In this document: positions 21,555-32,402 of the stretch, in pieces | How the letters are laid out: each line of letters opens with the position of its first letter | Numbering within the stretch: position 1 is the first letter of the stretch | Assembly: GCA_029582165.1 (NCBI GenBank) | Contig: CM055893.1 | Location: forward strand, 25,333,179 to 25,397,178 | Source: Portulaca oleracea | Lineage: Eukaryota; Streptophyta; Magnoliopsida; Caryophyllales; Portulacaceae | DNA length: 64,000 nt | Direction: 5' to 3' | The notes under the pieces: generated by a model | Seen by the model: only the letters and a program-made list of their open reading frames with translations | The model's database searches: none | What the model was told of the DNA's origin: nothing | Made by a program: the position numbers and the translations under genes

Positions 21555-24049
21555 ATGGCAGGTACGAGTTCAGAAAAAGGTCCACAAAAAGGAGGTCGTA
21601 AGCATATTCGCTTGGTCAGAAGGAACACCCCTTCCATTACTACACCTCCTATTGCTACACCAAACCCACCTCCAATTCCTAGTGTAACTCCAACTCCTAA
21701 TCACTCATCTTCTATTCTTAACTCACATGATGCCTCATTTTCCTCCCCTATAGTCCAAACTCCAGTTTTTAGCTCTAATGAAACACCACAACCTAATGTA
21801 AGCGGCCCTCGTAACCCTTCTTCATCCCAAAATCCAAATGATGATATCTCCCGCAACGCTCATTCATCCGGGCACTCAGAGTTGAACGTTACTTCTTCTA
21901 GTGAGTTGAACATCGCAAGACGAGGAAAAACTGAGATTTGGCCCGAGGAGAAAGGGTATGATCCCTATCTATGACTACTTGTATAGTTTACATTTACTTT
22001 TTCTATTTGTTTTGTTTTAGATTGAATGCACATGTCAAATTTCTTTCTGTGTAGGTTGTTTTGTGCACAACATCATCCGAAAATAGTTCGAAAAATCACT
22101 GATATATATCGTGGAAAGTTTGAGGGTGCCTATCCTTCATGGGGTAAGGTTCCTCGAGGGGTTCGTGATATGTGGTTTGATGAATTCAAGGCAAGTGTTT
22201 CACACATATTTATATATATCTTACTCAATTTATGATTCTAACTTGATAACTTATCGCGTTTACGTGTGTGAATAATCTTGTATAGAAATTTTATTGGTGG
22301 GAGGAACATGACGACAAGGCCATCAGAGAAAGATTTGAATATCATGGTCGGGAGTCATTAAAAGACACTTTTAGAGAAGTTCGAATGAAACCTGATACTT
22401 GCCCACAATGGCTTGATGAAGCTATCTGGAAGGGTCTTTGGGATTATTGGAATTCTGAAGTGTTTAAAAACAAGAGCAATGCTGCTACAACGGCTCGTGC
22501 ATCAACAGATGGTGTTGGTTCTTCCGTTCATACTGGTGGTTCCATCCCAGTTAATGTGCATAAGAAGAATATGGTAACTTTCTAATATTCTACTCCAAAT
22601 TTCATTTTTTGAATGCATAAGATACTATTGCTTTATTATCTTGTGTTCATAATTTGTGACTATTCTTGTCAAGGCGTGTGGCCTGTAGTGTTGTGTTTGG
22701 ATGTGATTCTTCGGCGTGTGGCCGTTGAGACTAGTATTGATTTTATATTTGTTTTCAGGATAAAATATGAGACGATAAGTCTAGGTAATGGTCCAATTTT
22801 AGGGGAAGTTCTGCCGGATTTTTTTCAGATTTTTTAGTATCAATTTTTAATATACGGTAGTTAGAGTCAAACATCCCTTGAGTTTAGTATAAGTGTATGC
22901 TCCAGTAGGTTCCCTCAACTTAACCCAAAATTTGGTCAATGTGTTGTTAAAATTAACAATTGCTATAAGGGGTGGTTACTTTCCTCATTACCTTTGTACC
23001 TTCAGATACACAACTATTGGTCTCCCAACTGTTGTTGCTTAGGCTCACAGTTCATTACTAAAAGGTTCCTAAAGTTAACTGGCTTACAAATTTAATCCAA
23101 AGAAGAAAAAAGATTCCGAAAGTAAGTTTCCCAATTTGTTGCTTAGGCTTACAGGCGTTACAACTGATTACTTGAAGCCAACAATTATGCACGCTTTGTA
23201 TGTATGTATGTATGTATGTATGTATGTATGTATGTATGTATGTATGTATGTATCTTTTTACAATATTGATGGAGGAATATTTTACAATATTGATGTGGGA
23301 ATATTTTAATGTACTTATGATGTTGAAACTTTGGATAAGTTGAGGTTTTTTTTTCATATTTGTTTTATTTTAGATTGATAAAGGTGAAGTACCTACTGTG
23401 AGTCGTGTGTATCTTCGTCTACATCAAAAGAAAGGTCACGAATGGGTGGAGGATAAATGTGAGACAGCTCATGTAAGTTTTGGAGATCTTATATTTTATG
23501 TTTATATGTCCTTTATATAATATGTTTATAAACTTACTAGTGTAAAATTCATTCTAGGAAAAATATTTGAAAAAGCTTGATGAGACTCTTGCCAGTCAAT
23601 CGACTGAAGCCTTGGCTGAAGGCTCCAATCAACCAACTGAACCTCAACTTACTTATGAAGAGCAAATGAAGATTTCGATTGATGAAAATAATGTGACAGA
23701 TCGAGGCCATGTTTGTGGTTTTGGACCACAAGGAGATTCATACCGAAACACCACAAGCCAATCTAGCCGTAAAAACCATGCTAAAGATGATACAAACACT
23801 ATTGCAGCTGTAGTTGAGGAAAATCAAAAGCTAAAGAGAACCGTAGAAGATATGCAATCACAACTGGCAGTGGAGTCACAGAAACGTAAGAAATCTACCC
23901 AAGCAAACCAAGCAATGAAAACTACTTTAGTTAATTGGTTTGATCAATTCAAGACCCTCAACCCTACTATTGCTTTACCTAACTTGGTGCTAGATTCAAT
24001 TAGTAAGGGTGTGGACGATGGAGAAGATGATGTGGGCTCACATGATTGA
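21555..24049 (+). CDS. Transposase_24 (Ptta/En/Spm, TNPA-like) protein, five exons
   Basis: Proposed exons 21555-21955, 22055-22190, 22286-22573, 23374-23472 and 23558-24049 give 471 residues with matching phases. The N terminus (MAGTSSEKGPQKGGRKHI) is Pro/Ser-rich and disordered. The core (KITDIYRGKFEGAYPSWG, WFDEF, WLDEAIWKGLWDYW) resembles the plant transposase family Ptta/En/Spm (PF03004). The C terminus has a coiled-coil-like segment (AAVVEENQKLKRTVEDMQSQ) and ends acidic. In En/Spm the second protein binds subterminal repeats and supports excision; here the target would be the TTTCCCAC arrays (inferred). Intron 2 starts AAG|GCAAGT, a GC-AG intron; the others are GT-AG. Intron 4 is long (800 bases) and holds a TGTA microsatellite. 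It lies about 300 bases after the TNP2 stop. Confidence 0.85.
23197..23252. repeat. (TGTA)n microsatellite in intron 4 of the TNPA-like gene
   Basis: About fourteen near-perfect TGTA units. Open frames across it on the minus strand (repeating HTYI) are repeat artefacts. Confidence 0.95.
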
Positions 24050-24389
24050 GATTCAGCGGTTTCTTTGGCAAGGTTAATGGACATCTTCATTAGATGTATT
24101 TTTTTTACTATTGTGATTGACACTAGTAGAATGTGTTGAATGGCCTATCTATGACTTGGGCTTATTTTGCTTTATTTTATGGCTTAATACATGATTTCTG
24201 ACTTAGACTTGATTTTGCTTGTGCAAACAACAATCAATGAATATGTATCTCACAGATGGTTTTTTGCTTAAAGTGCGTATCATTGGTATTTATGGTGAAT
24301 ATATGGTTTTCTAGGTGTATATGTATGTATTTTTATATATTAGTACATTTAATTGTTTAGGGTTTGAATCATGATTTTTATGATGTCAC

Positions 24390-24733
24390 CGATTCCCCAC
24401 CAGTGGGAAAGTTCCCACTGAAGTGAATTTGGTGGGAAATTTCCTTCGGGCATATACAGTGGGAAATTTCCCACCGATGTATCCAGTGGGAAATTTCCCA
24501 CTGAATTGGAAACGGTGGGAAAGTTTCCCACAGATATGTAGTGGCACATACGGTGGGTAAACAGTGGGAAATTTCCCACTGAAATTTGTCGAGGTGGGAA
24601 ATAGGGGTTTCCTACCTCACTTTCACCCACTGTTTCATTCAGTGGGAAAACGGTGGGAAATGTCCATTTCCCACCGAATTTGGCCCATTTCCCACTGAAT
24701 TTTCAGTGGGAAATGAGTTGTTTTCTAGTAGTG
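24390..24733 (-). repeat. Right subterminal palindrome array and terminal inverted repeat of the CACTA element
   Basis: GTGGGAAA/TTTCCCAC motifs fill this stretch in both orientations. Many pair head to head as perfect palindromes, such as AGTGGGAAATTTCCCACT (near 24484 and 24563) and CAGTGGGAAAGTTCCCACTG (near 24401). The array ends in the terminal repeat finishing CTAGTAGTG at 24733. It is longer and more palindromic than the left array. Confidence 0.88.
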
Positions 24734-25498
24734 TATGTATCTATGCTATTCACCACAAAAAAAAAAAAGAATGAAAAGTATAAAAAAAAAAGAAAAAAAA
24801 GAGAGAAGTTTGGAGGAATAAGGTGAATAACATGGTGATTTTTTTTTGCTTATATTGACTCTTCCATCATTTTGCTTCGATGGGGAAGGTATTTATGCTT
24901 CATTGCGGTGTGACGTAAGAGGGGTTGTGCTATATGTATTGGGAATGTTGCTCTTTAGGTTCTTGGCTTTTAGCTTCACATTTCCTAAATGATTTCCCTC
25001 CTTACCCTACACCTAAGCCTCGTTAAAACCTTTGAAAAGTCCTCATGATTTACATTTGTGCATGATGACTATAGCGGTAGAGAATCGAGAGTCTTGTCAA
25101 GCTTATGGTTGTTTGCTTACATTGGTTGAAGGTTTTGAGTGAACCATCATATCTATTTAAAACACACGAGGGGCGTTATTTACATACCCTAAAGTGAGGT
25201 CCTACTAATCCCAACTACTTCGCCAAACATGTGAATGAATTTTGATTGCATTTGTGTTGTGATGGATTGGTGGTGTTGCTTCATGACTTGTGATTCTATT
25301 TCGAACAACAATTTTTGTTTCAATTTGATTCTTAATCTCGCTAGGGAGTCTCTTTGTGTATGCTTGTTTTGACTTTCTCTTATGCCCCTTTCATTAGAGG
25401 AGGTGTGAGAAGATTTCTTTTCCTTTTCAAGTCTTTTCATCTTGTTTTGAGTCTTGTACTTGCTTGGGGACAAGCAAGGAGTAAACATGGGGGGACTT
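24734..25498 (+). other. Noncoding internal region of the gag-only element, part 3, with polypurine tract
   Basis: A-rich stretches near 24758-24805 are followed by sequence without convincing genes. Near 25461 CTTGCTTGGGGACAAGCAAG forms a short inverted repeat of a type common before the 3' LTR of gypsy-related plant elements. CATGGGGGGACT at 25487-25498 is the polypurine tract right before the LTR. Confidence 0.7.
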
Positions 25499-26863
25499 GA
25501 TAACCGCGTTTCATGACTATGTTTTAGGGGGTTTTCAATAGTGAATTAGGGATAATTTTGTGTGTGAACCTTGATTTTTATTCCAATTTCCCTACTACAC
25601 TTGGTGTTGTTGTTTTTTATGTGAATTTGTAGGTTTTGAGGCCAGAACACCAACTTTCTCTCAACTTCAGGCAAGAGTGAATATACCACGGACCTTTACA
25701 TGTCAAACCCAAACCGTGGTACAAATTTGGGACGGAAATGATTAAGGAATAGCCGGGCAACAGCCACCACGGGCAACCGTGGTGATCAGCACGGTCCATG
25801 TATGGACTGTACAGACCGAGGCCGACTGCCTATATAATCGGTTGTTTTCGCGAGTAGAAAAGGGAGGAAGCGACGGTTTTTCAAGGGGGAGTTATATTCT
25901 ATCAGTTTTCCTTCATTCTTTGGCCGTCAAGGGGAGAAAAGAGAGCCCTAACACTTCCATTCTACTCCTCTTCCCCACCATCAAGATTCAAGACCGAATC
26001 GATTCAAGAGAAACCAAGATCAAGATTCGCAAAGGAAAGGAGCAACGTTCACGGAGAAGGTTTCTACCCCGGGATCGAAAGACTCGACGGGTTGTATTCT
26101 TCACAATTCTATTCTTTCTTTTCGATTTCCTTCTTAGTTTTGAGATTCAATTATGATGTTTGGAACTTGTTTTGTGTTTTCATTGAATATGAGTGAGTAA
26201 ATTTCTTGAATTCTATGGTTTGCAACCCGAAGCAATGTAGTTTGATTGAATGTTATTAGTTTGTTCATGAATTCTTGATTAGAATCAATAGAAGGTTGTG
26301 TTTCCCATGTTTATAAGTATTCTTAAGGCCTTGGATATTTGTAAGTTTGAGATTAACTTGAGAAGTACTGAAAGGTGAATTAGGGGAATTCGACAACCAA
26401 TCCTTCTACCTAGGCCTACGAAAGTTGAAAAAGGAGTAGTAAACTGGGGAATCATTAGATAACCTGACTTTTTGAGACCTTCAATTCTGTTTAACCTAAA
26501 ATGCAGACGAAAGTTGTTGATTAGGTTGTTTAGAATAATTCTATTTAGCATCGAAAGGGCGATAGGATTCAGAGGCTGTCGATTCTTGATGCGTTATTGA
26601 ATGTATGATTGTGCAGGCTAGGTTTTTAGTAATCGAACTCGTTGTTAGGTTAGCATCACCCTAGATATCTTTCTCTCTTGATAGACTCTTTGATTGAATT
26701 TTCCTGCTTTATTAGTTTTAATTAGCTTTTAAAGTCTTCCAAAACCAAAACCTAATTAGCTTAGCAATCGCGATAGAGATTAGTTTTCTGTGCTGCTAAT
26801 TGAGTCCCGCTGGGATCGACCTTGACGTGCTACTACGTACACCGTGCGCTTGCGGCCCTGTCA
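25499..26863 (+). repeat. 3' LTR of the gag-only element
   Basis: 1365 bases, TGATAACCGCG to GCGGCCCTGTCA, followed by the target duplication TATAT. It retains TATATAAT at 25831-25838 as candidate TATA box. Inverted motifs TACCACGG/CCGTGGTA (25685-25725) and CCACGGGCAACCGTGG (25766-25781) match those of the 5' copy. Confidence 0.9.
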
Positions 26864-26868
26864 TATAT

Positions 26869-27879
26869 TGCATTTTGAACCCAAATGATTTTGAACGTGT
26901 TTCTAACTGTGAAAATGCCAAACAGGTTAAGGAATATTTGGTCACCTCATACGAGGGTACAACTCAAGTTAAAGACATCAAACTGGACATACTCGTCCAG
27001 AAGTATGAGGTTTTCAAAATTGAAGAAAATGAATCCATTGAGGAGATTTATAAGAGATTTAGCAGCATTGCTAACCACCTCAAGTCTCTTGGAAAAAATT
27101 ATTCCAATGAGGAACAAGTCAGAAAAACCCTAAGATGTCTGCGAAGAAGAAAGTGGGGTCCAAAAGTTACAGCCATTGAAGAAGCGCAAGATCTTAAGGT
27201 CCTCAAATTGGAAGAACTCATTGGGAAACTGCTGGCCCATGAGATCCAACTAAGTGACCTCACAGAGCCCAAGGGAATTGCCCTCAAAGCAATTCGGGAA
27301 TCTGATGATAAATCAGATGAGGACGAGGAAGAAACAATGGCTATGTTAACAAAAGGGTTCAGAAGACTGTACAAGAAAAATCTAACCTTTCGAGGTCACA
27401 TCAAACATGGGCAGCACAGGAAACCAAAAGGTAAGGCCCCTATGAGAGAAGAATCTGACTCCTTTACTTGTTATAGTTGTGGCAGCACAGAATACTTGGT
27501 CAAAGACTGTCCTCATGTAAGAAAGAACAAGGATAGAAGAAACATGAGACCCAAATAACAACAACATAGGGCAATGCTTGCAACTTGGAGTGACAGTAAC
27601 TCAAGTGAGGATAACAGTGATGTTGATGAGGTTGCAAATGTCTGTCTGATGACTCAACTGAATGTGGAACCAGAAACATCCTCACCCCAAGATGAGGTAT
27701 ACATTGATGACCTCCTCAATCTTTCACCATTACATCTTGCTCATAAATGTTTACATCTGTTCAAACATTCAAAGTCCTTCATAGAGAGGATCAAATACCT
27801 TACCAAGCATGTTCAAAGTCTTAGTGAGGCCGTGGAAAATCTGAACTCTGAAAATGACCTCCTATCACAGAAAGCATAA
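26869..27879 (+). pseudogene. Sirevirus gag, C-terminal piece
   Basis: The gag frame broken at 6129 resumes here. It includes the capsid-like region (ESIEEIYKRFSSIANHLKSLGK) and a zinc knuckle near 27463-27510 that reads C-X2-C-X4-Y-X4-C: the usual His is Tyr, which should weaken zinc binding. TAA at 27556 stops the frame; the same frame continues with the acidic AMLATWSDSNSSEDNSD and a helical tail (SFIERIKYLTKHVQSLSEAV) to TAA 27877. Such a long gag C-terminal helix fits Sireviruses. Confidence 0.85.
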
Positions 27880-29510
27880 ACTATCTCTTGAGGTAAAATA
27901 CTGATATAAAACCATCACATAATTATCCAATGAGGCAGTCACTGCTTCTCATCCCTACAATAATAAATTGGCCTTCACAAGTCCTCCCTTTCAACCTCGG
28001 CCTAAACATCCCATAAATCAGCCCCCTAGAGGACCTCTTCTTCCGACTCCTAAACTGACACCTCAAAGAAAGCAACATCACAAAAACAGTCCAATGGCTC
28101 ATACTCCAAAGACCTCTCGAGGCAACTCTCCCAAGTCTCCTATGTCCTCAAGGTTCTTTCAAGTTGGTGAAATCTTGATCCCCAGACCCAATGTTACAAC
28201 TTGTCTGTCAAAATCCAAGAAAGGTACAATGCCGTCTGATGCAGGTATGCGTCAAAACTCACATCGACTTATGATATTTGGACAGCGGTTGCTCTCGCCA
28301 CATTACCGGAGATCCAACCAAGTTATGCGAGTTGAAAACCAGCAAAACAGGGAAAGTTACATTTGGAGACAAAAGCCAAGGCAACATCCTCGGCATTGGG
28401 AAAGTTGGTAAGGACCTCAACAATTCTCTTCATGATGTATATCTAGTGGAGGGTCTAGAGTACAATTTGCTTAGCATTTCTCAGTTTTATGATAAAGGTA
28501 ATAGAATCAGTTTTAATAAAAATGCATGTGTAGTGTCTACCGAGTTGCATCAAATCATTTTGCATGGTCATCGTATGAATAATGTTTATGTTATAGATCT
28601 AAGTGAGTCTTTTGAGGACATCTCCTGTCTTAAGGCGGGAACCGAGGAAACATGGCTTTGGCATCGCCGCTTGGGTCATGTTAGCATGAAAACATTACAA
28701 AAATTGCATAAGTCATACCTAGTCCGAGGTCTCCCCCCTCATAATTATGAGAAAAATCGGGTTTGTGATGCATGTGCAAAAGGTAAACAGACAAGGTCTT
28801 CTTTAAAACCTTTCAAATCTGTGACCACCTCAAAATGCCTTGACCTCCTCCACATGGACCTTTGTGGTCTCATTCCTTACAAAAGTCTCGGAGGTAGTTC
28901 ATATATTCTTGTTGTAATAGATGATTTTTCAAGATTTACTTGGGTGTTATTTTTAAAAAGCAAAATAGAAGCTTTTGGGCACTTCTCAAAACTCTACAAG
29001 CAACTGAAGATCCTCACTGGAAACTCTGTCAAGGCTATAAGGACAGATCATGGAAGGGAGTTCGACAACAAAGATATGTTTGGAACATACTGTTCAGAAA
29101 TGGGAATAACTCACAATTTCTCCGCACCAAGAACCCCTCAACAAAATGGAGTTGTTGAAAGGAAGAATCGCACCATGGAGGACATGATAAGAACAATTAT
29201 ATGTGCCAACAATCTTCCAAAGTGCTGTGGGCAGAGATCATCAATGGATCTAACAACATTCTGAACCGGTGCACTATCCGATCCATTCTGAAAGACCCCC
29301 TATGAGTTATTCAAAGGGAAGACACCAAATATCAGTCACCTTAAGGTCCTCAGCTGCAAATGCTTTGTACACATCAATAGAAAGAGGCCAACTAGGAAGT
29401 TTGATGCTCGAAGTGAAGAAGGAATTCTTGTCGGCTATTCTTCTACAAGCAAAGCCTATAGAATCTACTTCAAATCTTCAAAATCTTTAGATGAAAACGT
29501 CCATGTAATC
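27880..29510 (+). pseudogene. Sirevirus protease and integrase region
   Basis: 27880-28277 is a frameshifted low-complexity linker. The protease motif MDSGCSRHITGD (intact D-S-G) starts at 28278. The pre-integrase region WLWHRRLGHVSMKTLQ with CDACAKGKQ (28650-28790) and the integrase core follow, with Asp in VVIDDFSRFTWVLF, Asp in IRTDHGREF and Glu in PQQNGVVERKNRT. A frameshift at about 29218 breaks the end of integrase; the remainder is scattered over other frames to about 29510. Catalytic residues are all present, so inactivation comes from the frame breaks. Confidence 0.9.
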
Positions 29511-31324
29511 TTTGATGAGGCTGCCTCTATGGAACAGACAATTGTGCCTCTTCATGTGAGTGACAGTGACGATGAGCCTGCTCCCAAGCTCTCTCCTGGA
29601 CCTCCCTTTCAAACTGTTCCACAAGCTCCATCACCTCCTAAGGCTCCATCTTCACCTCTGACCTCAACATCACGTCAGGCCTCATCATCACAGGAGCCCG
29701 CACCTCAAGCTCCTCTAGAACCGAATATCACTTACAAGTTTAAAGCAGCTCACCCAGCTGATAACTTTCTCACAGATATCAACTCAGGTATCCGTACTAG
29801 GACCTCATTTAGAAAATTTTGGGCTTTTAACGCCTTTGCCTCGCAGATTGAGCCAAAGCATCATAATGAGGCATTACTAGATGCTAGCTTTAATGACATG
29901 CAAGAGGAATTGAACCAGTTCAAAAGAAGTAAAGTCTGGTCTTTAGTTCCCAAACCTCACCATCATCCAATCATTGGCGTCAAATGGGTGTTTCGCAACA
30001 AACTGGACGAAAATGGTGCCATCACCAGGAATAAAGCCAGATTGGTAGCAAAAGGCTACAACCAAGAAGAAGGCATCAACTATGATGAAACCTTTGCTCC
30101 GGTTGCTCGCTTGGAGGCCATCAGGATCTTCCTCGCTTTTGCATCATCCAAAATATCAAACTACATCAAATGGATGTCAAAAGTGCCTTTCTCAATGGAG
30201 ACCTAGTTGAAGAAGTCTGTGTTGAACAACCACCAGGCTTTGAGGACATCACACATCAGAATCATGTCTTCCGCCTGCATAAGGCCCTCTATGGGTTAAA
30301 ACAAGCTCCAAGAACCTGGTATGAGCGCCTCAGCAAGTTCCTCCTTCAAAATGATTTCAAAAGAGGCATAGTAGACAAGACTCTCTTTATCAAGGAAAAG
30401 AATGGTGATTTCATCATTGCACAAATCTATGTTGATGACAGCATCTTTGGTGCCTCATATTCCTCTCTGGTTGAAGAATTCTCTCACCTCATAAGTGCTG
30501 AATTCGAGATGAGCCTCGTGGGTGAATTAACATTCTTTCTTGGTCTTCAAATCAAATAATCACAAGACCACATCTTTCTGAATCAAAGCAAGTACATTTC
30601 GGAGCTCCTCAAAAAGTATCAGCTTGACTACCTCAAGCACCCATCCACTCCGATGTCCTCCACTCTCAAACTTGATTGGCTCTCTCCTCTATCTTACAGC
30701 AAGCCGTCCTGATATTATGTTTAGTGTTTGCTTATGTGCGCGCTTTCAAAGCGCCCCAAAAGAATCTCACCTCTCCACTGTCAAGAGAATTCTGCGTTAT
30801 CTTGTAGGAACCAAAAGTTTAGGCCTTTGGTACCCTCGACAGCCTTACCTCCATCTCTGTGGTTACACCGATGCTGACTTTGCCGGATACAAAGTTGATA
30901 GAAAAGCACCACAGAAGGATGTCAATTGCTCCGAGCCTCACTTGTCTCTTAGCAATCCAAGAAACAGACCTCAGTGGCTCCCTCCACTGCTGAGGCTGAA
31001 TATGTGGCAGCCGGATCATGTTGTGCTCAAATACTATGAATCACACATCAACTGGAGGACCTCGGTCTACACTTTACTAATGTCCCCATCAAGTGTGACA
31101 ACATCAGCGCCATTCAGATCACAAAGAGTCCCGGGCAGCATTCACGGACTAAACACATTGAAATACGTCATCATTTTATCCGTGATCATGTTGAAGAAGG
31201 TCACGTCAGGTTAGAATTTGTTCCCACTCAACATCAACTGGCTGATATCTTTACCAAACCACTGCCACAGGATCAGTTCTCCTACATTCGTCGTGAGCTC
31301 GGATTGCTTCATCTCGATCCTTAA
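29511..31324 (+). pseudogene. Sirevirus reverse transcriptase and RNase H region
   Basis: An acidic and Pro/Ser-rich linker (29529-29730) leads into reverse transcriptase: [40 protein letters not shown], a frameshift near 30165, [30 protein letters not shown] and the catalytic YVDDSIFG (about 30430). TAA at 30557 interrupts. RNase H pieces follow in shifting frames (GSLLYLTASRPDIMF near 30678; GYTDADFAGY near 30863). The polyprotein would end at TAA 31322. Motifs match Sirevirus-type copia elements. Confidence 0.9.
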
Positions 31325-31465
31325 CCCTTGAGGCATATGTTGAGGGGGAGCCATTCCTCTGAAGGACCTCTTCTCTCCTTGTACCATCAGAGGGGGAACG
31401 TCCATCTAAGGCCCTCACATTTCTTAGGTATAATTCCTATCTCTCTCTGAACGATTGATGTCCTC
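31325..31465 (+). other. Sirevirus 3' region, first part, with polypurine stretch
   Basis: TTGAGGGGGAG at 31340-31350 is a polypurine tract of the type found just after pol in Sireviruses. The region is cut at TCCTC (31461-31465) by the next copia element and goes on after 40257. Confidence 0.6.
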
Positions 31466-32402
31466 TGTTGGGAATGTCCCGAAAATGTTCGATATACATA
31501 GAGATTAAACCAAAGTAATATAGTAATTATATGTGTTGCTAAAGACCTCTATAATTAGTAAATAAATATGTTTAAATTACAACTATATTATTTGGTCCTA
31601 CTAGGTCACAAAAGTCAGTGCCCTGGAACAATGTATGTAACCTAAGTAATACTGTATCACGTTTAGAAAAGTTAGAAACTGATTTCTGTGAGAAATCAGC
31701 CAAACACGGACCGAATTGGGTTCAACACGGACCGTGTTGACCCAACACGGTCCGTGTTGAGACACCACGGTCCATGGTGTCTATGGGCCGAATTAATGGA
31801 CTTTCTGGAGGCCAACACGGACCGTGTTGTTTCAACACGGACCCAACACGGTCCGTGTTGAGACGTTCGTGGTGTCTATGGGCCGAATTAATGGACTTTC
31901 TGGAGGCCAATACGGACCGTGTTGTTTCAACACAGACCGTGTTGGGCCTGAAAATTCCGGTGTTGCGTTAAGTCGGCCCTTTAGGGTTTTGAATCCGCTC
32001 CCTAGGTTAAAGGGATCTCTGTGAGAGATTATTTCATACCAATTGCCTGAGACTATTAGAGAGATACCAAGGTGATTTCCTGAGTTCCTCTCTCTTTTAG
32101 TTTTGCAGTTCCAGTTTCAGGAAACATTATTTGTTTCCGAAACAATCTCACATACATCTTAGATTGAGATTCGTCTCGATCGAACGATCTAGCAGTCGGG
32201 TTCCGGGAGTGCTGCGTGGACTTTCAGTACAGGATTTCAGCATTGGAATCTCGAAGGTCAACCTCTTCATCACCCGGATTAGCGATCAGGTATAATTACT
32301 AAAGCCTCTGCAATTGTTGTGATTAATTGTTTTATAATTGTTATGAATATTCAGCCAATTAATATGTATCTATTTAGGAAATAGATAACCTAAAACCTAA
32401 CA
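31466..32402 (+). repeat. 5' LTR of the Angela-like element, TATA box deleted
   Basis: 937 bases, TGTTGGGAATG to CCTAAAACCTAACA. Compared with the 3' copy it lacks 15 bases at about 32005, including CTATATAAAG, so the core promoter is gone. Otherwise it is roughly 96% identical by eye. Confidence 0.93.
31723..31944. repeat. Palindrome array CAACACGG-W-CCGTGTTG in the 5' LTR
   Basis: Seven copies at 31723, 31743, 31763 (variant CACCACGG), 31813, 31844, 31908 and 31928. The perfect form has 8-base arms around a central A or T. A 95-base segment containing the motif, GGTGTCTATGGGCCGAATT onward, is itself duplicated (31776 and 31871). Frames translated from it (GRINGLSGG, FNTD) are repeat artefacts. 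Confidence 0.9.

Larger units (their letters stand above)
15136..24733 (+). mobile_element. CACTA (En/Spm-type) DNA transposon with two genes
   Basis: The element begins CACTACTAGAAAACAGCTC at 15136 and ends with the inverted copy at 24733 (one mismatch in the first 20), flanked by the 3-bp duplication TAT (15133-15135 and 24734-24736). CACTA ends plus a 3-bp target duplication define the superfamily. It is 9598 bp and encodes a TNP2-like transposase and a Transposase_24 (TNPA-like) protein, both plus strand. Subterminal arrays of TTTCCCAC/GTGGGAAA flank both sides. Both genes are free of internal stops in the proposed exons, so the element may have been active recently. Confidence 0.95.
6130..26863 (+). 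mobile_element. Gag-only LTR retrotransposon (TR-GAG/LARD-like), with nested copia and CACTA elements
   Basis: The two ends are similar LTRs (6130-7564 and 25499-26863) that begin TGATAA and end GTCA, flanked by a perfect 5-bp duplication TATAT at 6125-6129 and 26864-26868. After subtraction of two later insertions (9185-14427 and 15136-24733) the element is about 5.9 kb. It has a tRNA-Asp-type primer site, one gag-like frame and a polypurine tract CATGGGGGGACT before the 3' LTR. No protease, reverse transcriptase or integrase of its own can be found, so it must have been mobilised in trans. The primer site resembles that of Athila-type gypsy elements; that relationship is inferred. Confidence 0.88.

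Noticed and set aside
23058..23357. Minus-strand frame with HTYI repeats
   Set aside because: Produced by the TGTA microsatellite in an intron.
31722..32024. Open frames with repeated GRINGLSGG
   Set aside because: Translation of the palindrome array and its 95-bp duplication; the same frames recur in the other LTR at 39557-39874.
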